DNA of 64,000 bases from Nocardia arizonensis. GTDB taxonomy: Bacteria > Actinomycetota > Actinomycetes > Mycobacteriales > Mycobacteriaceae. The notes beneath the pieces are model-generated. The model was not told the DNA's origin and ran no database searches. It saw only the letters and a list, made by a program, of their open reading frames with translations. Positions within the stretch are counted from its first letter, which is position 1, and each line of letters opens with the position of its first letter. Position numbers and translations under genes: made by a program. The stretch covers positions 248,001 to 312,000 of the forward strand of contig NZ_LGYZ01000081.1 in the NCBI RefSeq assembly GCF_001310275.1. Reading direction: 5' to 3'. Of this stretch, positions 9,228 to 18,951 are shown piece by piece.

Positions 9228-10910
9228 CTATCCGGTCCGGCGACGCGAGCGCTGCACCTGATCGAGTTCGCGCGCCACGTCCGCCTGGGACAGGGTGGCC
9301 CCGGTCTGCGCGGACAGTGTCAGCGGCATATCGGCGTCGACGTGGTGCGCGGTGACGTGCAGGACCCCGTCGAATCCCATCTCGAAGGTGACCCGCACCT
9401 CGCTGCCCGCGGGATAGCCCGCCGGAATACCCCGAATACGGCCCTCGACAAGAACTTTCGTATCCTCGGGCCGCACCGATGCGGCTTGGCCCTGCTGTTC
9501 GACGATGGTCAGCTCGATCTGGTCCTGATCCTCGCGCACCGTGCCGAAGGACCGGCGCACCCGCACCGGCAGCGTCTGATTGCGGTGCACCAGCCACGCG
9601 GCCGCCAGACCGTAGTGACTGTCGAGGGCCAGGACGCCGAAACCGCGCGAGACCACGGTGTCGACCTGGATCTCCAGCATTCGCCGCACCAGCCCGACCG
9701 GCTGGGCGAAGGAGGCCGCGACCCGGGTCACCGATTGGTCGAGATCGGCGGGGGCGGCCTCGCGCAGACTCGATCCATCGCGCAGGCGGCCGCGGGTTAC
9801 CAGATCCGCCAGGACGAGGCGTTCCATCTCGAGCTTCTCGCCGTAGAGCGCCGCGCCGCGCGCCACCGACAGATCGGGATCGCGCAGTTCGCCGCGCAGG
9901 CCGAGTTCCTTGCGCAGTTCCCGCTCGACCACCGGCATGCGCGAGGAACCGCCGACCAGCAGCAACCGGTCGACCGAGTTGACGCCCCGCTTGGCCGCGG
10001 CGGCCAGGCAGTCGCGGGTCAGGTCGATGGTGCGGCGCATGAGCGAGGCGGTCATGGATTCGACCTCGTCACGGGTCAGCGGCACGACAGCGCGGGCGCC
10101 GTCGTGCGCCACCACTACATCGGTGCGATCGGATTCCGACAGTTCGCGTTTGGCCTGTTCGGCGGCCAGCACCAGCATTTGCGATCCGGCCGAATCGTCC
10201 AGCGGATCCTCGGCATCCGGATTCGCCGCGCAGAACTGCTGCGACAGGTACAGCGCGATGCGTTCGTCCCAGTCGGCGCCGCCGAGTTGGTGATCGCCCT
10301 CCACGGCCAGTACCGAGATGCGCCGGTCGGCGAGTTCGATGACGGTGGCATCGAAGGTGCCGCCGCCGAGGTCGTAGACGAGCACCGTCTCGCGCTCGCC
10401 CGACTTGCCCACGTCTACGCTGCCGTCGAGCCTGCCGAACCCGTAGGACAGTGCCGCGGCTATGGGCTCGGAGAGCACGCCCGCCACATCGAAGCCTGCG
10501 TAGTTGCCCGCCTGGATGGTGGCGCGCCGTTCCTCGTCGCCGAAATAGGCGGGCACGGTGATGACCGCGCGCCGCACCGGTTCGCCGCCGCCGAATTCGA
10601 CATCGGCGGCCAGACTCTTGAGGATGAGCGCCGACACCGCGGGCGCCGACCAGCTGGCGCCGTGCGCCGCGAAACGCCATTCCGCGTCGCCCATCCGCCG
10701 CTTCACCAGCGCGCAGACATGCTCGGGATCCAATCGCGCCTGTCGCCGCGCGCCCTCGCCGACCAAATGGTCGTAGGCGGAAGCGAACAGCACCACCGAC
10801 GGAACCGTCGGTTCGCCATTGATGCCGACCATGACTTCAGGACGACCGTCGGCGTCGATCCGCGCGATCGCCGAGTTCGTTGTGCCCAGGTCGATGCCGT
10901 AGACCCCCAT
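9228..10910 (-). CDS. Hsp70-like chaperone ATPase, divergent from DnaK
   Basis: 560 aa. The nucleotide-binding domain is intact: MGVYGIDLGTTNSAIARID (phosphate 1), VLVYDLGGGTFDATVIELA (phosphate 2), RLLLVGGSSRMPVVERELR (adenosine loop) and AVITVPAYFGDEERRATIQ. The substrate-binding region (about 385-560) is short and poorly conserved, and there is no DnaK-type C-terminal lid. It is not in a dnaK-grpE-dnaJ-hspR operon. Instead it pairs with the J-like/FN3 gene downstream and a divergent GrpE-like gene. A specialised client-dedicated Hsp70 is inferred. Confidence 0.88.
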   Translation of the reverse strand: MGVYGIDLGTTNSAIARIDADGRPEVMVGINGEPTVPSVVLFASAYDHLVGEGARRQARLDPEHVCALVKRRMGDAEWRFAAHGASWSAPAVSALILKSLAADVEFGGGEPVRRAVITVPAYFGDEERRATIQAGNYAGFDVAGVLSEPIAAALSYGFGRLDGSVDVGKSGERETVLVYDLGGGTFDATVIELADRRISVLAVEGDHQLGGADWDERIALYLSQQFCAANPDAEDPLDDSAGSQMLVLAAEQAKRELSESDRTDVVVAHDGARAVVPLTRDEVESMTASLMRRTIDLTRDCLAAAAKRGVNSVDRLLLVGGSSRMPVVERELRKELGLRGELRDPDLSVARGAALYGEKLEMERLVLADLVTRGRLRDGSSLREAAPADLDQSVTRVAASFAQPVGLVRRMLEIQVDTVVSRGFGVLALDSHYGLAAAWLVHRNQTLPVRVRRSFGTVREDQDQIELTIVEQQGQAASVRPEDTKVLVEGRIRGIPAGYPAGSEVRVTFEMGFDGVLHVTAHHVDADMPLTLSAQTGATLSQADVARELDQVQRSRRRTG

Positions 10911-11216
10911 GGCGTGCGATCGTAGCAGTCACCACCGACTTCCGACTCCACCATGGCTGACAGAACCGAAACCCCCTGGCCACGAGGACTTCTACCCCGG
11001 CCGATCCGGTGACTCACGGCGGGAGGTTGCCGGTCTCCGTGTCCGGCCGCGCCTTCGGCGCGGCGGGTTCGCGGCCGCTCATGTCGCACCGTTGAGCGGC
11101 GGTCCGGTCCACCGCGCGCTTCCACCACACCGGACGACGCGAAAGCACGACGAGCGACCGGTTCGAGACAAAAGGGGCGGCAAAACCGCCGCCGACGACC
11201 CAGTAGGGTGCCGACC
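10911..11216. promoter_or_regulatory. Divergent intergenic region of the Hsp70-like / GrpE-like pair
   Basis: Must hold both promoters. I looked for an HspR (HAIR, CTTGAGT-N7-ACTCAAG) site and did not find one. Two short hairpins are visible: CCGCGCC-TTC-GGCGCGG at 11047-11063 and GGCGG-CAAAA-CCGCC at 11176-11190, the latter close to the GrpE-like start. No clear -10/-35 pair. Confidence 0.4.
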
Positions 11217-11921
11217 ATGACCGAACCCGTCGGGCCTGACACGGACGCGACGTCCATCCCGCCAAGCGAATCCGGCGCCTCCCCGACCGCGAGCCCGACG
11301 GCCGTGCGGGCCGGCGAGACCCCCGCGAGCGCCTCCGACAATGCCGCCGAGAAGACCGTGCCGGAGTCCGCCACGGCCCCGGGCCGCACTCCCCGGGTCG
11401 AGATCGCCGCGACAATCGGCCACACTGAACCCGTACCCGCCGACGAAACCGATCCCACCCGCACCGACCTGGCCGCGGGCCAAGACCGCCTGGCCGAGCG
11501 TATCGAGGACCTGGCCCGAGTGATCGCCCGCCAAGCCGCGGGCATCGACCGCCTGGCCGACGACGCCAGAGCACGCGCGCAACGGGAACGCCAAGGCGCG
11601 GACCTTCCCCTGGTGACCGAATTGTTCGCCCTGCTCGGCGATACCACCGCGTGCGCGAATACCGCCGAATCCGATCGCGAACGCCGGGCATTCGAAGCCG
11701 TGGCCGCCCGCATCGAACGGCTGCTCGTCGGCCGCGGCGGCAGTGTCGTGAGTCCGGTTCCCGGTGAACCGTTCGACTCGCTGCGCATGGAGGCCGCCGA
11801 TGTTGTGAACACCGACAGCGAAGCCGACGACCGCACCGTGGATTCGGTGCTCCAGCCCGGGTTGAGCGTGCCGGGCCGATCCGTGCGTCCCGCGCGGGTG
11901 GTCGTGCGCCGGTTCCGCTGA
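11217..11921 (+). CDS. GrpE-like nucleotide exchange factor, divergent
   Basis: 234 aa. The N-terminal 80 residues are acidic and low in complexity. About 85-150 is a predicted coiled coil (AERIEDLARVIARQAAGIDR). The C-terminal part matches the GrpE beta domain outline: GEPFDSLRMEA (GrpE has GxxFDPxxHEAV), then TVDSVLQPGLSVPGRSVRPARVVV (GrpE has VxxxLxxGYxxxxRxlRPAxVxV). It would exchange ADP for the Hsp70-like neighbour, which is transcribed the other way. Start ATG 11217 preferred over GTG 11208. GrpE assignment is by motif, not by search. Confidence 0.75.
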   Translation: MTEPVGPDTDATSIPPSESGASPTASPTAVRAGETPASASDNAAEKTVPESATAPGRTPRVEIAATIGHTEPVPADETDPTRTDLAAGQDRLAERIEDLARVIARQAAGIDRLADDARARAQRERQGADLPLVTELFALLGDTTACANTAESDRERRAFEAVAARIERLLVGRGGSVVSPVPGEPFDSLRMEAADVVNTDSEADDRTVDSVLQPGLSVPGRSVRPARVVVRRFR

Positions 11922-11926
11922 ACGGG

Positions 11927-13351
11927 TTACGCGCTGCCCGCGGGGATCTCGGCGCCGACGCGCGCCCACCGTCCCGACAGCGTCCGACCCGCCACCGCGG
12001 CCATGCGCAGCAGCATGAACGCGACCAGCCCCGACCAGATGCCCGCTATCCCCCAGCCGAAGACCAGCGACAGCCAGATGGCGGGCAGGAAGCCGACGAG
12101 TGCGCAGCCGAGGGTCGCGGTGCGCAGGAATGCGGCGTCGCCCGCGCCGAGCAGCACCCCGTCGAGAGCGAAGACGACACCGGCGACGGGAATGATGCCG
12201 ACGAAGAACCACCAGGCGAGATGGGTGCGGTCGAGGACGGCGGCGTCGTCGGTGAACAGAACCGGGATCACGCTGTGTCCCGCGGCGAAACAGACCGCGA
12301 GCACGATCGAGAACAGTTCCGACCACAGCGTGACCCGCCGCGCGAGTGATCGCGCACCCGCGGCGTCACCGGCCCCCAGCGCCGCCCCGACCAGCATCTG
12401 CGCGGCGATGGCGAGTGAATCCAGCGTGAGGGCGAGGAAGTTCCACAGTTGCAGTACGAGTTGGTGTGCGGCCACCGACGCCGCACCGAACCGCGCGGCA
12501 ACGGCGGCGGCGGAGACGAAACACGCCTGGAAGGCGAGACTGCGCACGATCAGATCCCGGCCGAGCACCAACTGTGCCCGGATGACCGACCAGTGCGGGA
12601 TCAACGAGACCCGTTCCCGTACCAGCGCGTACAGGAACAGCACCGCCGAGACCGATTGTCCCGCCACATTCGCCACGGCCGAACCGGCCAGCTCCATGCG
12701 TGGCGCGCCGAGGAGCCCGTGTACCAGCACCGGGCACAGCAGCGCCGAGATCCCCAGTCCGGCAACGACATAGGCCAGCGGCCTGCGCGTGTGCTGCACC
12801 CCGCGCATCCAGCCGTTGCCCGCCGTGGAGATCAGGATCAACGGCACGCCGAGCAGCGCGATCCGCACCCACCGCAGCGCCTCGTCCGCGATATCGCCGC
12901 CGCCCGCGATCGCATCGGTGACCGGAATCGCCGCGGCCTGTACGACGATCACGATCGCCAGACCGATGGCGATCGCGATCCAGGTCGCCTGCACGCCCTC
13001 GGCCACCGCACCGCGCGTATCGCCCGCGCCGTGCCGCCGCGCCGAACGCGCCGTGGTCCCGTAGGACAGAAAGGTCAATTGCGAACTGACCTGCGCCAGA
13101 ATCAAACCGCCGACCGCGAGGCCTGCCAGGGCCAGCGCGCCGAGCCGCCCCACCACCGCCATATCGAACAGCAGGTAGACCGGTTCGGCCACGAGTACGC
13201 CGAGCGTGGGCAACGCGAGTCCGAGGATGCGCCGGGGCCCGGCGGACGCGGCGGCCTCGGCCACCGGGGCGGGCGGCGCCATGACGATCGCCCCGACCGT
13301 CCCCGACGCCGCCTGTTCCGCCCCTTCGTCGCCGGTATCCCGCTGGGTCAC
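11927..13351 (-). CDS. MATE-family efflux transporter (DinF type)
   Basis: 474 aa with about 12 predicted membrane helices; typical MATE segments PTLGVLVAEPVYLLFDMAVVG near the N-terminus and AFQACFVSAAAVAARFGAAS in the second half. Probable Na+- or H+-coupled exporter of cationic compounds; substrate unknown. The GTG at 13351 follows a GGGAGGGG ribosome-binding site. It ends the rimP-to-nrnA gene row and sits next to the nrnA-like gene, the order of Rv2836c-Rv2837c. Its stop lies a few bases from the convergent GrpE-like stop. Confidence 0.88.
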   Translation of the reverse strand: MTQRDTGDEGAEQAASGTVGAIVMAPPAPVAEAAASAGPRRILGLALPTLGVLVAEPVYLLFDMAVVGRLGALALAGLAVGGLILAQVSSQLTFLSYGTTARSARRHGAGDTRGAVAEGVQATWIAIAIGLAIVIVVQAAAIPVTDAIAGGGDIADEALRWVRIALLGVPLILISTAGNGWMRGVQHTRRPLAYVVAGLGISALLCPVLVHGLLGAPRMELAGSAVANVAGQSVSAVLFLYALVRERVSLIPHWSVIRAQLVLGRDLIVRSLAFQACFVSAAAVAARFGAASVAAHQLVLQLWNFLALTLDSLAIAAQMLVGAALGAGDAAGARSLARRVTLWSELFSIVLAVCFAAGHSVIPVLFTDDAAVLDRTHLAWWFFVGIIPVAGVVFALDGVLLGAGDAAFLRTATLGCALVGFLPAIWLSLVFGWGIAGIWSGLVAFMLLRMAAVAGRTLSGRWARVGAEIPAGSA

Positions 13352-13407
13352 TGGCCCCTCCCGTCCTGCCCGCGTCGTCACACTACCGTCGCGGACGGGG
13401 CCGCCGC

Positions 13408-14409
13408 TCAACCGAGTGCGGCGAGCAACGCGGCGACCACGTCGTCGACCCGTCCGTAGGTGGTGTATCCGGCCGCGAACCGGTGTCCGCCACCACCGAG
13501 TCCGGTGGCGATCTCGGCCACGTCCACGCCGTCGTCGGCGTCCGGGGCGGTGTGGCGCGAGCGCAGCGACACCGTCCAGCGCTGTTCGTCGGCGCGCGAC
13601 TGTTTGAACACCGCCGCGATCCCGGCCTCGGCGGTGGTGCGGACGATATCGATGACGCTCTCCACCTCCTCCGACCGCACGCCCACCTGATCCGCATCGT
13701 GCACGACGGCGTACGCGAGACCGACGCCGCCGCGCACCGACGGCTCGAGACGCGCGGTGCCGAGCACCTTCGACAGCATGGGCAGCCAGCCGAACGGATG
13801 GGTGTCCATGAGCGTGCGACCGATCTCGGCGCCGTCGATACCGGTACTCAAAAGCCGTTCGGCGAGTTCGTGGGTGCCGGGCCGGACCCAGCGGAACGAG
13901 CCGGTGTCGGTCACCAGACCCGCGTACAGGCAGTGCGCGACCTCGCGATCGATCGGCACGCCCCACGCGTCGAGCAACCGCGCCACCAGACTCGTCGTGG
14001 ACTCGGCCGCGGCGTCGACCAGGTTGATCATCCCGAACGCGGTATTGGAGCGGTGGTGGTCGATGACGACGGTGGTCCGCGCGCCCGCGAGCCGGTCGCC
14101 GAGTGTGCCGAGCCTGCCCGCACTGCCGCAGTCCACCGCGACCAGCACGTCGACCTCGCACGGCACCTGCGCCGGGGGCACCAGATGCCGCACCCCCGGC
14201 AGCGTCCGCATGGAGACGGGCACCTCGACCGGTTCGGCGAACGACACCCACACCGGGACGCCGCGCCGATGCAGGACCAGCGCCAACGCCAGCCCGCTGC
14301 CGATGGTGTCGGCATCGGGCTGCACGTGACACAGCACGCTCACCGACCGGGCGGTCGTCAAGGCCCGGACCACCGCGCCGAAATCCACCGGCTCACCACT
14401 GGTTGTCAT
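13408..14409 (-). CDS. nrnA: DHH/DHHA1 phosphoesterase, NrnA / CnpB type
   Basis: Hydrolyses short oligoribonucleotides (nanoRNA) and, for the M. tuberculosis homologue Rv2837c, c-di-AMP/pApA and 3'-phosphoadenosine 5'-phosphate. 333 aa. DHH domain: VLCHVQPDADTIGSGLAL, VAVDCGSAGRLG and VVIDHHRSNTAFG. DHHA1 domain: EIATGLGGGGHRFAAGY. In the rimP-infB-rbfA operon, so probably expressed with translation factors. Confidence 0.92.
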   Translation of the reverse strand: MTTSGEPVDFGAVVRALTTARSVSVLCHVQPDADTIGSGLALALVLHRRGVPVWVSFAEPVEVPVSMRTLPGVRHLVPPAQVPCEVDVLVAVDCGSAGRLGTLGDRLAGARTTVVIDHHRSNTAFGMINLVDAAAESTTSLVARLLDAWGVPIDREVAHCLYAGLVTDTGSFRWVRPGTHELAERLLSTGIDGAEIGRTLMDTHPFGWLPMLSKVLGTARLEPSVRGGVGLAYAVVHDADQVGVRSEEVESVIDIVRTTAEAGIAAVFKQSRADEQRWTVSLRSRHTAPDADDGVDVAEIATGLGGGGHRFAAGYTTYGRVDDVVAALLAALG

Positions 14410-14450
14410 TCGCGCCGCAGTCTCTTGTCGAATCTCGATCTCGAACCGAC

Positions 14451-14894
14451 TCAGGACTCGTCGTCGCGCTCGACCTTGTACGGGTCGGCATCGCCCGCGT
14501 GGGTCGCCGTCGCCGCGACCTTTGCGACGGCGTCGTCGGCGGCCCTGGCACGAGCGAGCAGTTCCTCCATCTCGCGCGCCGCGTCGGGCACCTTGTCCAA
14601 GACGAAGGCCAGCGTCGGGGTGAATTTCACCCCGGTGCCCGCGCCCACTTTCGAGCGCAGTACGCCCTTGGCCTTCTCCAGACCGGCGGCGGCCGCCGCG
14701 TAGTCCGGTTCGGCGTCGAGTGTTTCGCCCATCACCGTGTAGTACACCGTCGCCTCGCGCAGATCACCGGTGACCTTGGCGTCGGTGACCGTCACGAAAC
14801 GCAGCCGCGGATCCTTGATCTCGTATTCGATCGCGGTCGCGACGATCGAGGCAATCCGCTTGGCGAGTCGGCGTGCCCTGGCTTGATCCACCAT
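14451..14894 (-). CDS. rbfA: 30S ribosome-binding factor A
   Basis: Late 30S maturation factor, binds the 16S rRNA 5' helix region and is needed for cold growth. 147 aa, KH-fold family: [60 protein letters not shown] short acidic tail follows. The ATG at 14894 has a GAGGA box upstream (GTGAGGAGGAAACGGCC). Between DUF503 and nrnA. Confidence 0.96.
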   Translation of the reverse strand: MVDQARARRLAKRIASIVATAIEYEIKDPRLRFVTVTDAKVTGDLREATVYYTVMGETLDAEPDYAAAAAGLEKAKGVLRSKVGAGTGVKFTPTLAFVLDKVPDAAREMEELLARARAADDAVAKVAATATHAGDADPYKVERDDES

Positions 14895-14926
14895 GGCCGT
14901 TTCCTCCTCACTTCACTATGAAAAGT

Positions 14927-15217
14927 TCAGTCCTCGGGTCCGAAGATCCGGCGGCGTACTGCCAGCAACTGTAACTCCGGACGCGCCGCGACGTGGCGTT
15001 CACATTTGTCGAGCACCTCGGTGAGATGACCCATACCGGCGCTGACAATGGCTACGCCTAGCAATGAGCGGCGATGCAGATCTTGTTCCCCACCTTCGGC
15101 CGCGCTGACGCCGAAGCGCTGCAATTCGGCCAGAACCGGACGAATCACCGAACGCTTCTGCTTGAGCGAGTGCACATCCCCGAGCAGGATGTCGAACTCG
15201 AGTGCCCCCAGGTACAC
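14927..15217 (-). CDS. DUF503 (YlxP-like) protein
   Basis: 96 aa from the GTG at 15217; reads YLGALEFDILLGDVHSLKQ then KRSVIRPVLAELQRFGVSAA and ends RRRIFGPED. DUF503/YlxP proteins sit in nusA-infB operons and have been connected with ribosome assembly and rRNA processing in Bacillus, but the role is not settled. AGAGG ribosome-binding site 5 bases from the GTG. Located between infB and rbfA. Confidence 0.9.
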   Translation of the reverse strand: MYLGALEFDILLGDVHSLKQKRSVIRPVLAELQRFGVSAAEGGEQDLHRRSLLGVAIVSAGMGHLTEVLDKCERHVAARPELQLLAVRRRIFGPED

Positions 15218-15288
15218 GCATACCTCTCCGGTATCGGACCTCCGGTGCCGCGCCGCCCGTACGGCGGCGCGGCATCGACGGCCCTGGA

Positions 15289-18200
15289 TCAGTCGCGCGG
15301 CTTCTCGCGCAACTCGTACGCCTCGATGATGTCGCCTTCCTTGATATCGCTGTAGGTCACGGTCATACCGCACTCGTACCCTTCGCGAACCTCGACCGCG
15401 TCATCCTTCTCGCGCTTGAGCGAGGAGATGGTCATGGTCTCGGCGACCACCACGTTGTCGCGCAGCAGACGCGCCTTGGCATTGCGCTTGACGATGCCCG
15501 AGGTGACCATGCAGCCGGCGATATTGCCGATCTTGGACGACCGGAACAGCGCCCGGATCTCGGCGCGACCCAGCTCGACCTCTTCGTAGATCGGCTTGAG
15601 CATGCCCTTGAGGGCCTTCTCGATCTCGTCGATGGCCTGGTAGATCACCGAGTAGTACCGGATGTCGACGCCCTCGCGGTTGGCCAGCTCGGTCGCCTTG
15701 CCCTCGGCCCGGACGTTGAACCCGATGATGATCGCGTTCGAGGCCGAGGCCAGGTTGACATTGGTCTCGGTGACGCCACCGACACCGCGGTCGATGACCC
15801 GCAGGCGCACCTCGTCGTCGATCTCGATACCCATGAGGGCCTCTTCGAGGGCCTCGACGGTACCGGAGTTGTCGCCCTTGAGGATGAGGTTGAGCTCCGA
15901 GGTCTCCTTCAGCGCGGCGTCCAGATCTTCCAGGCTGATCCGCTTGCGGCTGCGGGCGGCCAGCGCGTTGCGCTTGCGCGCATTGCGCCGGTCGGCGATC
16001 TGGCGGGCGATGCGGTCCTCGTCCACGACGAGCAGGTTGTCGCCCGCGCCGGGGACCGAGGTGAAGCCGATCACCTGGACCGGCCGCGACGGCAGCGCCG
16101 CGGTGACGTCCTCGCCGTGCTCGTCGACCATGCGGCGCACGCGACCGTAGGCGTCGCCCGCCACGATCGAGTCGCCGACGCGCAGCGTGCCGCGCTGGAC
16201 GAGCACCGTCGCCACCGGGCCGCGACCGCGGTCGAGGTGGGCCTCGATCGCAACGCCCTGGGCGTCCATATCGGGGTTGGCCCGCAGGTCGAGCGCCGCG
16301 TCCGCGGTCAGCAGCACCGCCTCGAGCAGCGCCTCGATATTGGTGCCCTGCTTGGCGGAGATGTCGACGAACATGGTGTCGCCACCGTATTCCTCGGCCA
16401 CCAGGCCGTATTCGGTCAGCTGCTGGCGGATCTTGTCGGGATTCGCGCCTTCCTTGTCGATCTTGTTGACCGCGACGACGATCGGCACGTCGGCCGCCTG
16501 GGCGTGGTTGATCGCCTCCACCGTCTGCGGCATGACGCCGTCGTCGGCGGCGACCACCAGGATCGCGATGTCGGTGGCCTTCGCACCGCGCGCACGCATG
16601 GCGGTGAACGCCTCGTGACCGGGGGTGTCGATGAAGGTGATGAGCCGGTCCTGATCGCCCAGGTGGGTCAGCACCTGGTAGGCGCCGATGTGCTGGGTGA
16701 TGCCGCCCGCCTCGCCCTCACGGACGTTGGCCTTGCGGATGGTGTCGAGCAGTCGGGTCTTACCGTGGTCGACGTGACCCATGACGGTCACCACCGGCGG
16801 GCGCTGTTCGAGATCGCTCTCGTCGCCCTCGTCCTCACCGTAGGTCAGGTCGAACGATTCCAGCAGCTCGCGGTCCTCGTCCTCGGGGCTGACCACGTGC
16901 ACGACGTAGTTCATCTCGCTACCGAGCAGCTCGAGGGTCTCGTCGTTCACCGACTGGGTCGCGGTGACCATCTCACCGAGGTTGAACAGGGCCTGCACCA
17001 GCGCGGCCGGGTTGGCGTCGATCTTCTCCGCGAAATCCGACAGCGACGCGCCGCGGGCGAGACGGATGATCTCGCCGTTGCCGCGCGGCAGCCGCACGCC
17101 GCCGACGGCGGGCGCCTGCATGCTCTCGTACTCGGCGCGCTTCGCCCGCTTCGACTTGCGACCGCGCCGCGGGGCGCCACCGGGACGACCGAAGGCGCCC
17201 GCCGCACCGCCGCGGCCACCGGGACCGCCCGGACGACCGCCGCCGCCACCACCGCCACCGGGACGACCGCGGAAGCCGCCCGCACCGGCCGCGGGTGCAC
17301 CGGCGCCCGCACCGGGCGCGCCGCCACCGCCACCGCCACCGCGGTAGCCGCCACCGCCGCCACCGCCACCGGGACGACCGGCGCCGCCGCCGGGGCCGCC
17401 GCCGGGACGACCGGGACGGCCGGGACCGCCACCGGCGCCGGGACCCGGACGGGCCGAACGCTGCGGCATGGCGCCGGGTGTCGGGCGCGGGGGCATCGAG
17501 CCGGGGCTCGGACGCGGACCGCCGGGACGCGGACCGCGATCGCCACCCTGGGCGGCCGCGGGACGCTGGCCGCCGCCCTGCGACGGACCCGGACGGGGGC
17601 CGTTCGAGGAAGGTCCGGGACGCGGCCCACCCTGGGACGGGCCGGGACGCGGACCACCCTGGGACGGGCCGGGACGGGGTGCGCGCTCACGCTCGGGCGC
17701 GGGGGTCGAGGAATAGGGATTGTTGCCAACCCGCGGGGTCTTGGGGCCGGGCTTGGGGCCGCCCGGACGCGGGCCGTTCTGCGACGGCGCGGGCCGCTGC
17801 TGCTGACCGGGGCGCGGACCGCCACCCGGGGTCGGGCGCGGGCCGTTGTGCGACGGCGCGGACGGCGCGGACGGCGCGGGCTTGGACGGCGCCTGGAACG
17901 AGGGCGCCGGAGTCGGAGCCGGGCCGGGCTTCACGGCCGGACCGGGGCGCGCGCCGTCACCGGGACGGGGCGCGGGGCCCGGACGAGCCTGGGTGGGGGC
18001 GGCCGTGGCCGGACTCGGGGCGGCCGCCGTGGCCGGACTCGGGGCGGAGGACGCGGCCTGGGCCGGAGTCGGAGTACGGGGGCCGGGGCGCGGACCGCCG
18101 CCGGGGGTGGGCTTGGCGCCCGGACGGGCCGACGGCCCCGGACGCGCACCCGACTTGGAATCCGAGGACGCGGATTTCGTCGTCAACGATTCCCGCAGCC

Positions 18201-18336
18201 TGCGCGCGACGGGCGCTTCCACCGTCGACGACGCGGACTTCACGAACTCGCCTTGCTCCTTGAGCTTCGCGAGTAGTTCCTTGCTCGTGACACCGAGTTC
18301 TTTTGCCAACTCGTGCACGCGGGCCTTGCCTGCCAC
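15289..18336 (-). CDS. infB: Translation initiation factor IF-2
   Basis: GTPase that brings fMet-tRNA to the 30S subunit and promotes subunit joining. 1015 aa. N-terminus [20 protein letters not shown], then about 330 residues of Pro/Gly/Arg repeats, then the G domain: [20 protein letters not shown] (G1), [15 protein letters not shown] (G3), [15 protein letters not shown] (G4), and domains II-IV ending ELREKPRD. Start GTG 18336 has GAGGAG 5 bases upstream. An in-frame GTG at 18348 has no such site. Confidence 0.97.
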   Translation of the reverse strand: MAGKARVHELAKELGVTSKELLAKLKEQGEFVKSASSTVEAPVARRLRESLTTKSASSDSKSGARPGPSARPGAKPTPGGGPRPGPRTPTPAQAASSAPSPATAAAPSPATAAPTQARPGPAPRPGDGARPGPAVKPGPAPTPAPSFQAPSKPAPSAPSAPSHNGPRPTPGGGPRPGQQQRPAPSQNGPRPGGPKPGPKTPRVGNNPYSSTPAPERERAPRPGPSQGGPRPGPSQGGPRPGPSSNGPRPGPSQGGGQRPAAAQGGDRGPRPGGPRPSPGSMPPRPTPGAMPQRSARPGPGAGGGPGRPGRPGGGPGGGAGRPGGGGGGGGYRGGGGGGGAPGAGAGAPAAGAGGFRGRPGGGGGGGGRPGGPGGRGGAAGAFGRPGGAPRRGRKSKRAKRAEYESMQAPAVGGVRLPRGNGEIIRLARGASLSDFAEKIDANPAALVQALFNLGEMVTATQSVNDETLELLGSEMNYVVHVVSPEDEDRELLESFDLTYGEDEGDESDLEQRPPVVTVMGHVDHGKTRLLDTIRKANVREGEAGGITQHIGAYQVLTHLGDQDRLITFIDTPGHEAFTAMRARGAKATDIAILVVAADDGVMPQTVEAINHAQAADVPIVVAVNKIDKEGANPDKIRQQLTEYGLVAEEYGGDTMFVDISAKQGTNIEALLEAVLLTADAALDLRANPDMDAQGVAIEAHLDRGRGPVATVLVQRGTLRVGDSIVAGDAYGRVRRMVDEHGEDVTAALPSRPVQVIGFTSVPGAGDNLLVVDEDRIARQIADRRNARKRNALAARSRKRISLEDLDAALKETSELNLILKGDNSGTVEALEEALMGIEIDDEVRLRVIDRGVGGVTETNVNLASASNAIIIGFNVRAEGKATELANREGVDIRYYSVIYQAIDEIEKALKGMLKPIYEEVELGRAEIRALFRSSKIGNIAGCMVTSGIVKRNAKARLLRDNVVVAETMTISSLKREKDDAVEVREGYECGMTVTYSDIKEGDIIEAYELREKPRD
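17180..18170 (-). repeat. Pro/Gly/Arg low-complexity and tandem repeats in IF-2 N-terminus
   Basis: The IF-2 region between the N-terminal IF2-N fold and the G domain is built from short units such as RPGPSQGGP and GPRPGPSS. Near-identical 30-base DNA copies lie around 17590-17690, and GGGGGG-rich tracts around 17210-17400. It is expected to be disordered. Variable in length between related species, and prone to slippage and assembly error. Confidence 0.75.
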
Positions 18337-18445
18337 TGCTCTCCTCACTGAGAGGTCGAGCAGCCCCGCCGTTTCTGGGGACGGCGGCCCGCACGACCTC
18401 GGGTTATCTCCGATGGACGTTCATCGTTGGTACTTCACGGTGTGC

Positions 18446-18862
18446 TCATGAGTGCTCGTGCCTGTTCTCGAGGTATTGCTCCAGGGCTGAGATATCCAGA
18501 TGTCCGGACACTCGTAGTGCTCTGCCGAACGCTCGGCGTCGTTCTGCCGTGCTCAGACAAGACGAAAGGGGGTGCAACCAGGCACCCCTCCCGGGAAGTC
18601 TGCGCCGCGGATCGGGAACGATCGCGACGATACGGGAACCTTCTCCGGTCTCCCGATCCTGTGCCACGATCCGCAACAGATCGACGGCCAACTCGCGCTT
18701 CCGACATCCGATGCAGGTCCGCACCGGGGCCGACCGTCGCCGGGGCGTCGGATCGGTGGTGCTTTCCCGCGAGGAAACCGGAGGCTCGCGCTGAACCTGA
18801 GACCACTCTACCGCTGTCCCGCTCGGAACACCGAACCCCGCCCCCGCCGAAGTTACCAACAT
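18446..18862 (-). CDS. ylxR: YlxR/RnpM-family RNA-binding protein
   Basis: Small nucleic-acid-binding protein of the nusA-infB operon; the Bacillus member modulates RNase P. The core is [20 protein letters not shown], then [18 protein letters not shown] and a C-terminal [13 protein letters not shown]. The start is unclear. The ATG at 18862 gives 138 aa with a non-conserved leader. The GTG at 18724 gives just the conserved core. A TTG at 18955 overlaps the nusA stop as TTGA. Gene certain, start not. Confidence 0.85.
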   Translation of the reverse strand: MLVTSAGAGFGVPSGTAVEWSQVQREPPVSSRESTTDPTPRRRSAPVRTCIGCRKRELAVDLLRIVAQDRETGEGSRIVAIVPDPRRRLPGRGAWLHPLSSCLSTAERRRAFGRALRVSGHLDISALEQYLENRHEHS

Positions 18863-18951
18863 GTCATCCCGGCCGTTCGATTCCCGATTCGCCCGATCCC
18901 GTCCGTAACTCGCCGAACGGACCGCCGCGCGCAACGGCGCGCCACCCTCGG

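Noticed and set aside
10911..11216. HspR (HAIR) or CIRCE element before the Hsp70-like gene
   Set aside because: No CTTGAGT/ACTCAAG or CIRCE-type repeat is present.
17200..17720. Repeats in infB as a CRISPR array
   Set aside because: They are in-frame coding repeats without unique spacers.
15202..18276. 1024-codon plus-strand frame opposite infB
   Set aside because: It mirrors the Pro/Gly repeats as Arg/Gly/Thr repeats and valine/leucine/aspartate-rich filler; infB on the other strand is certain.
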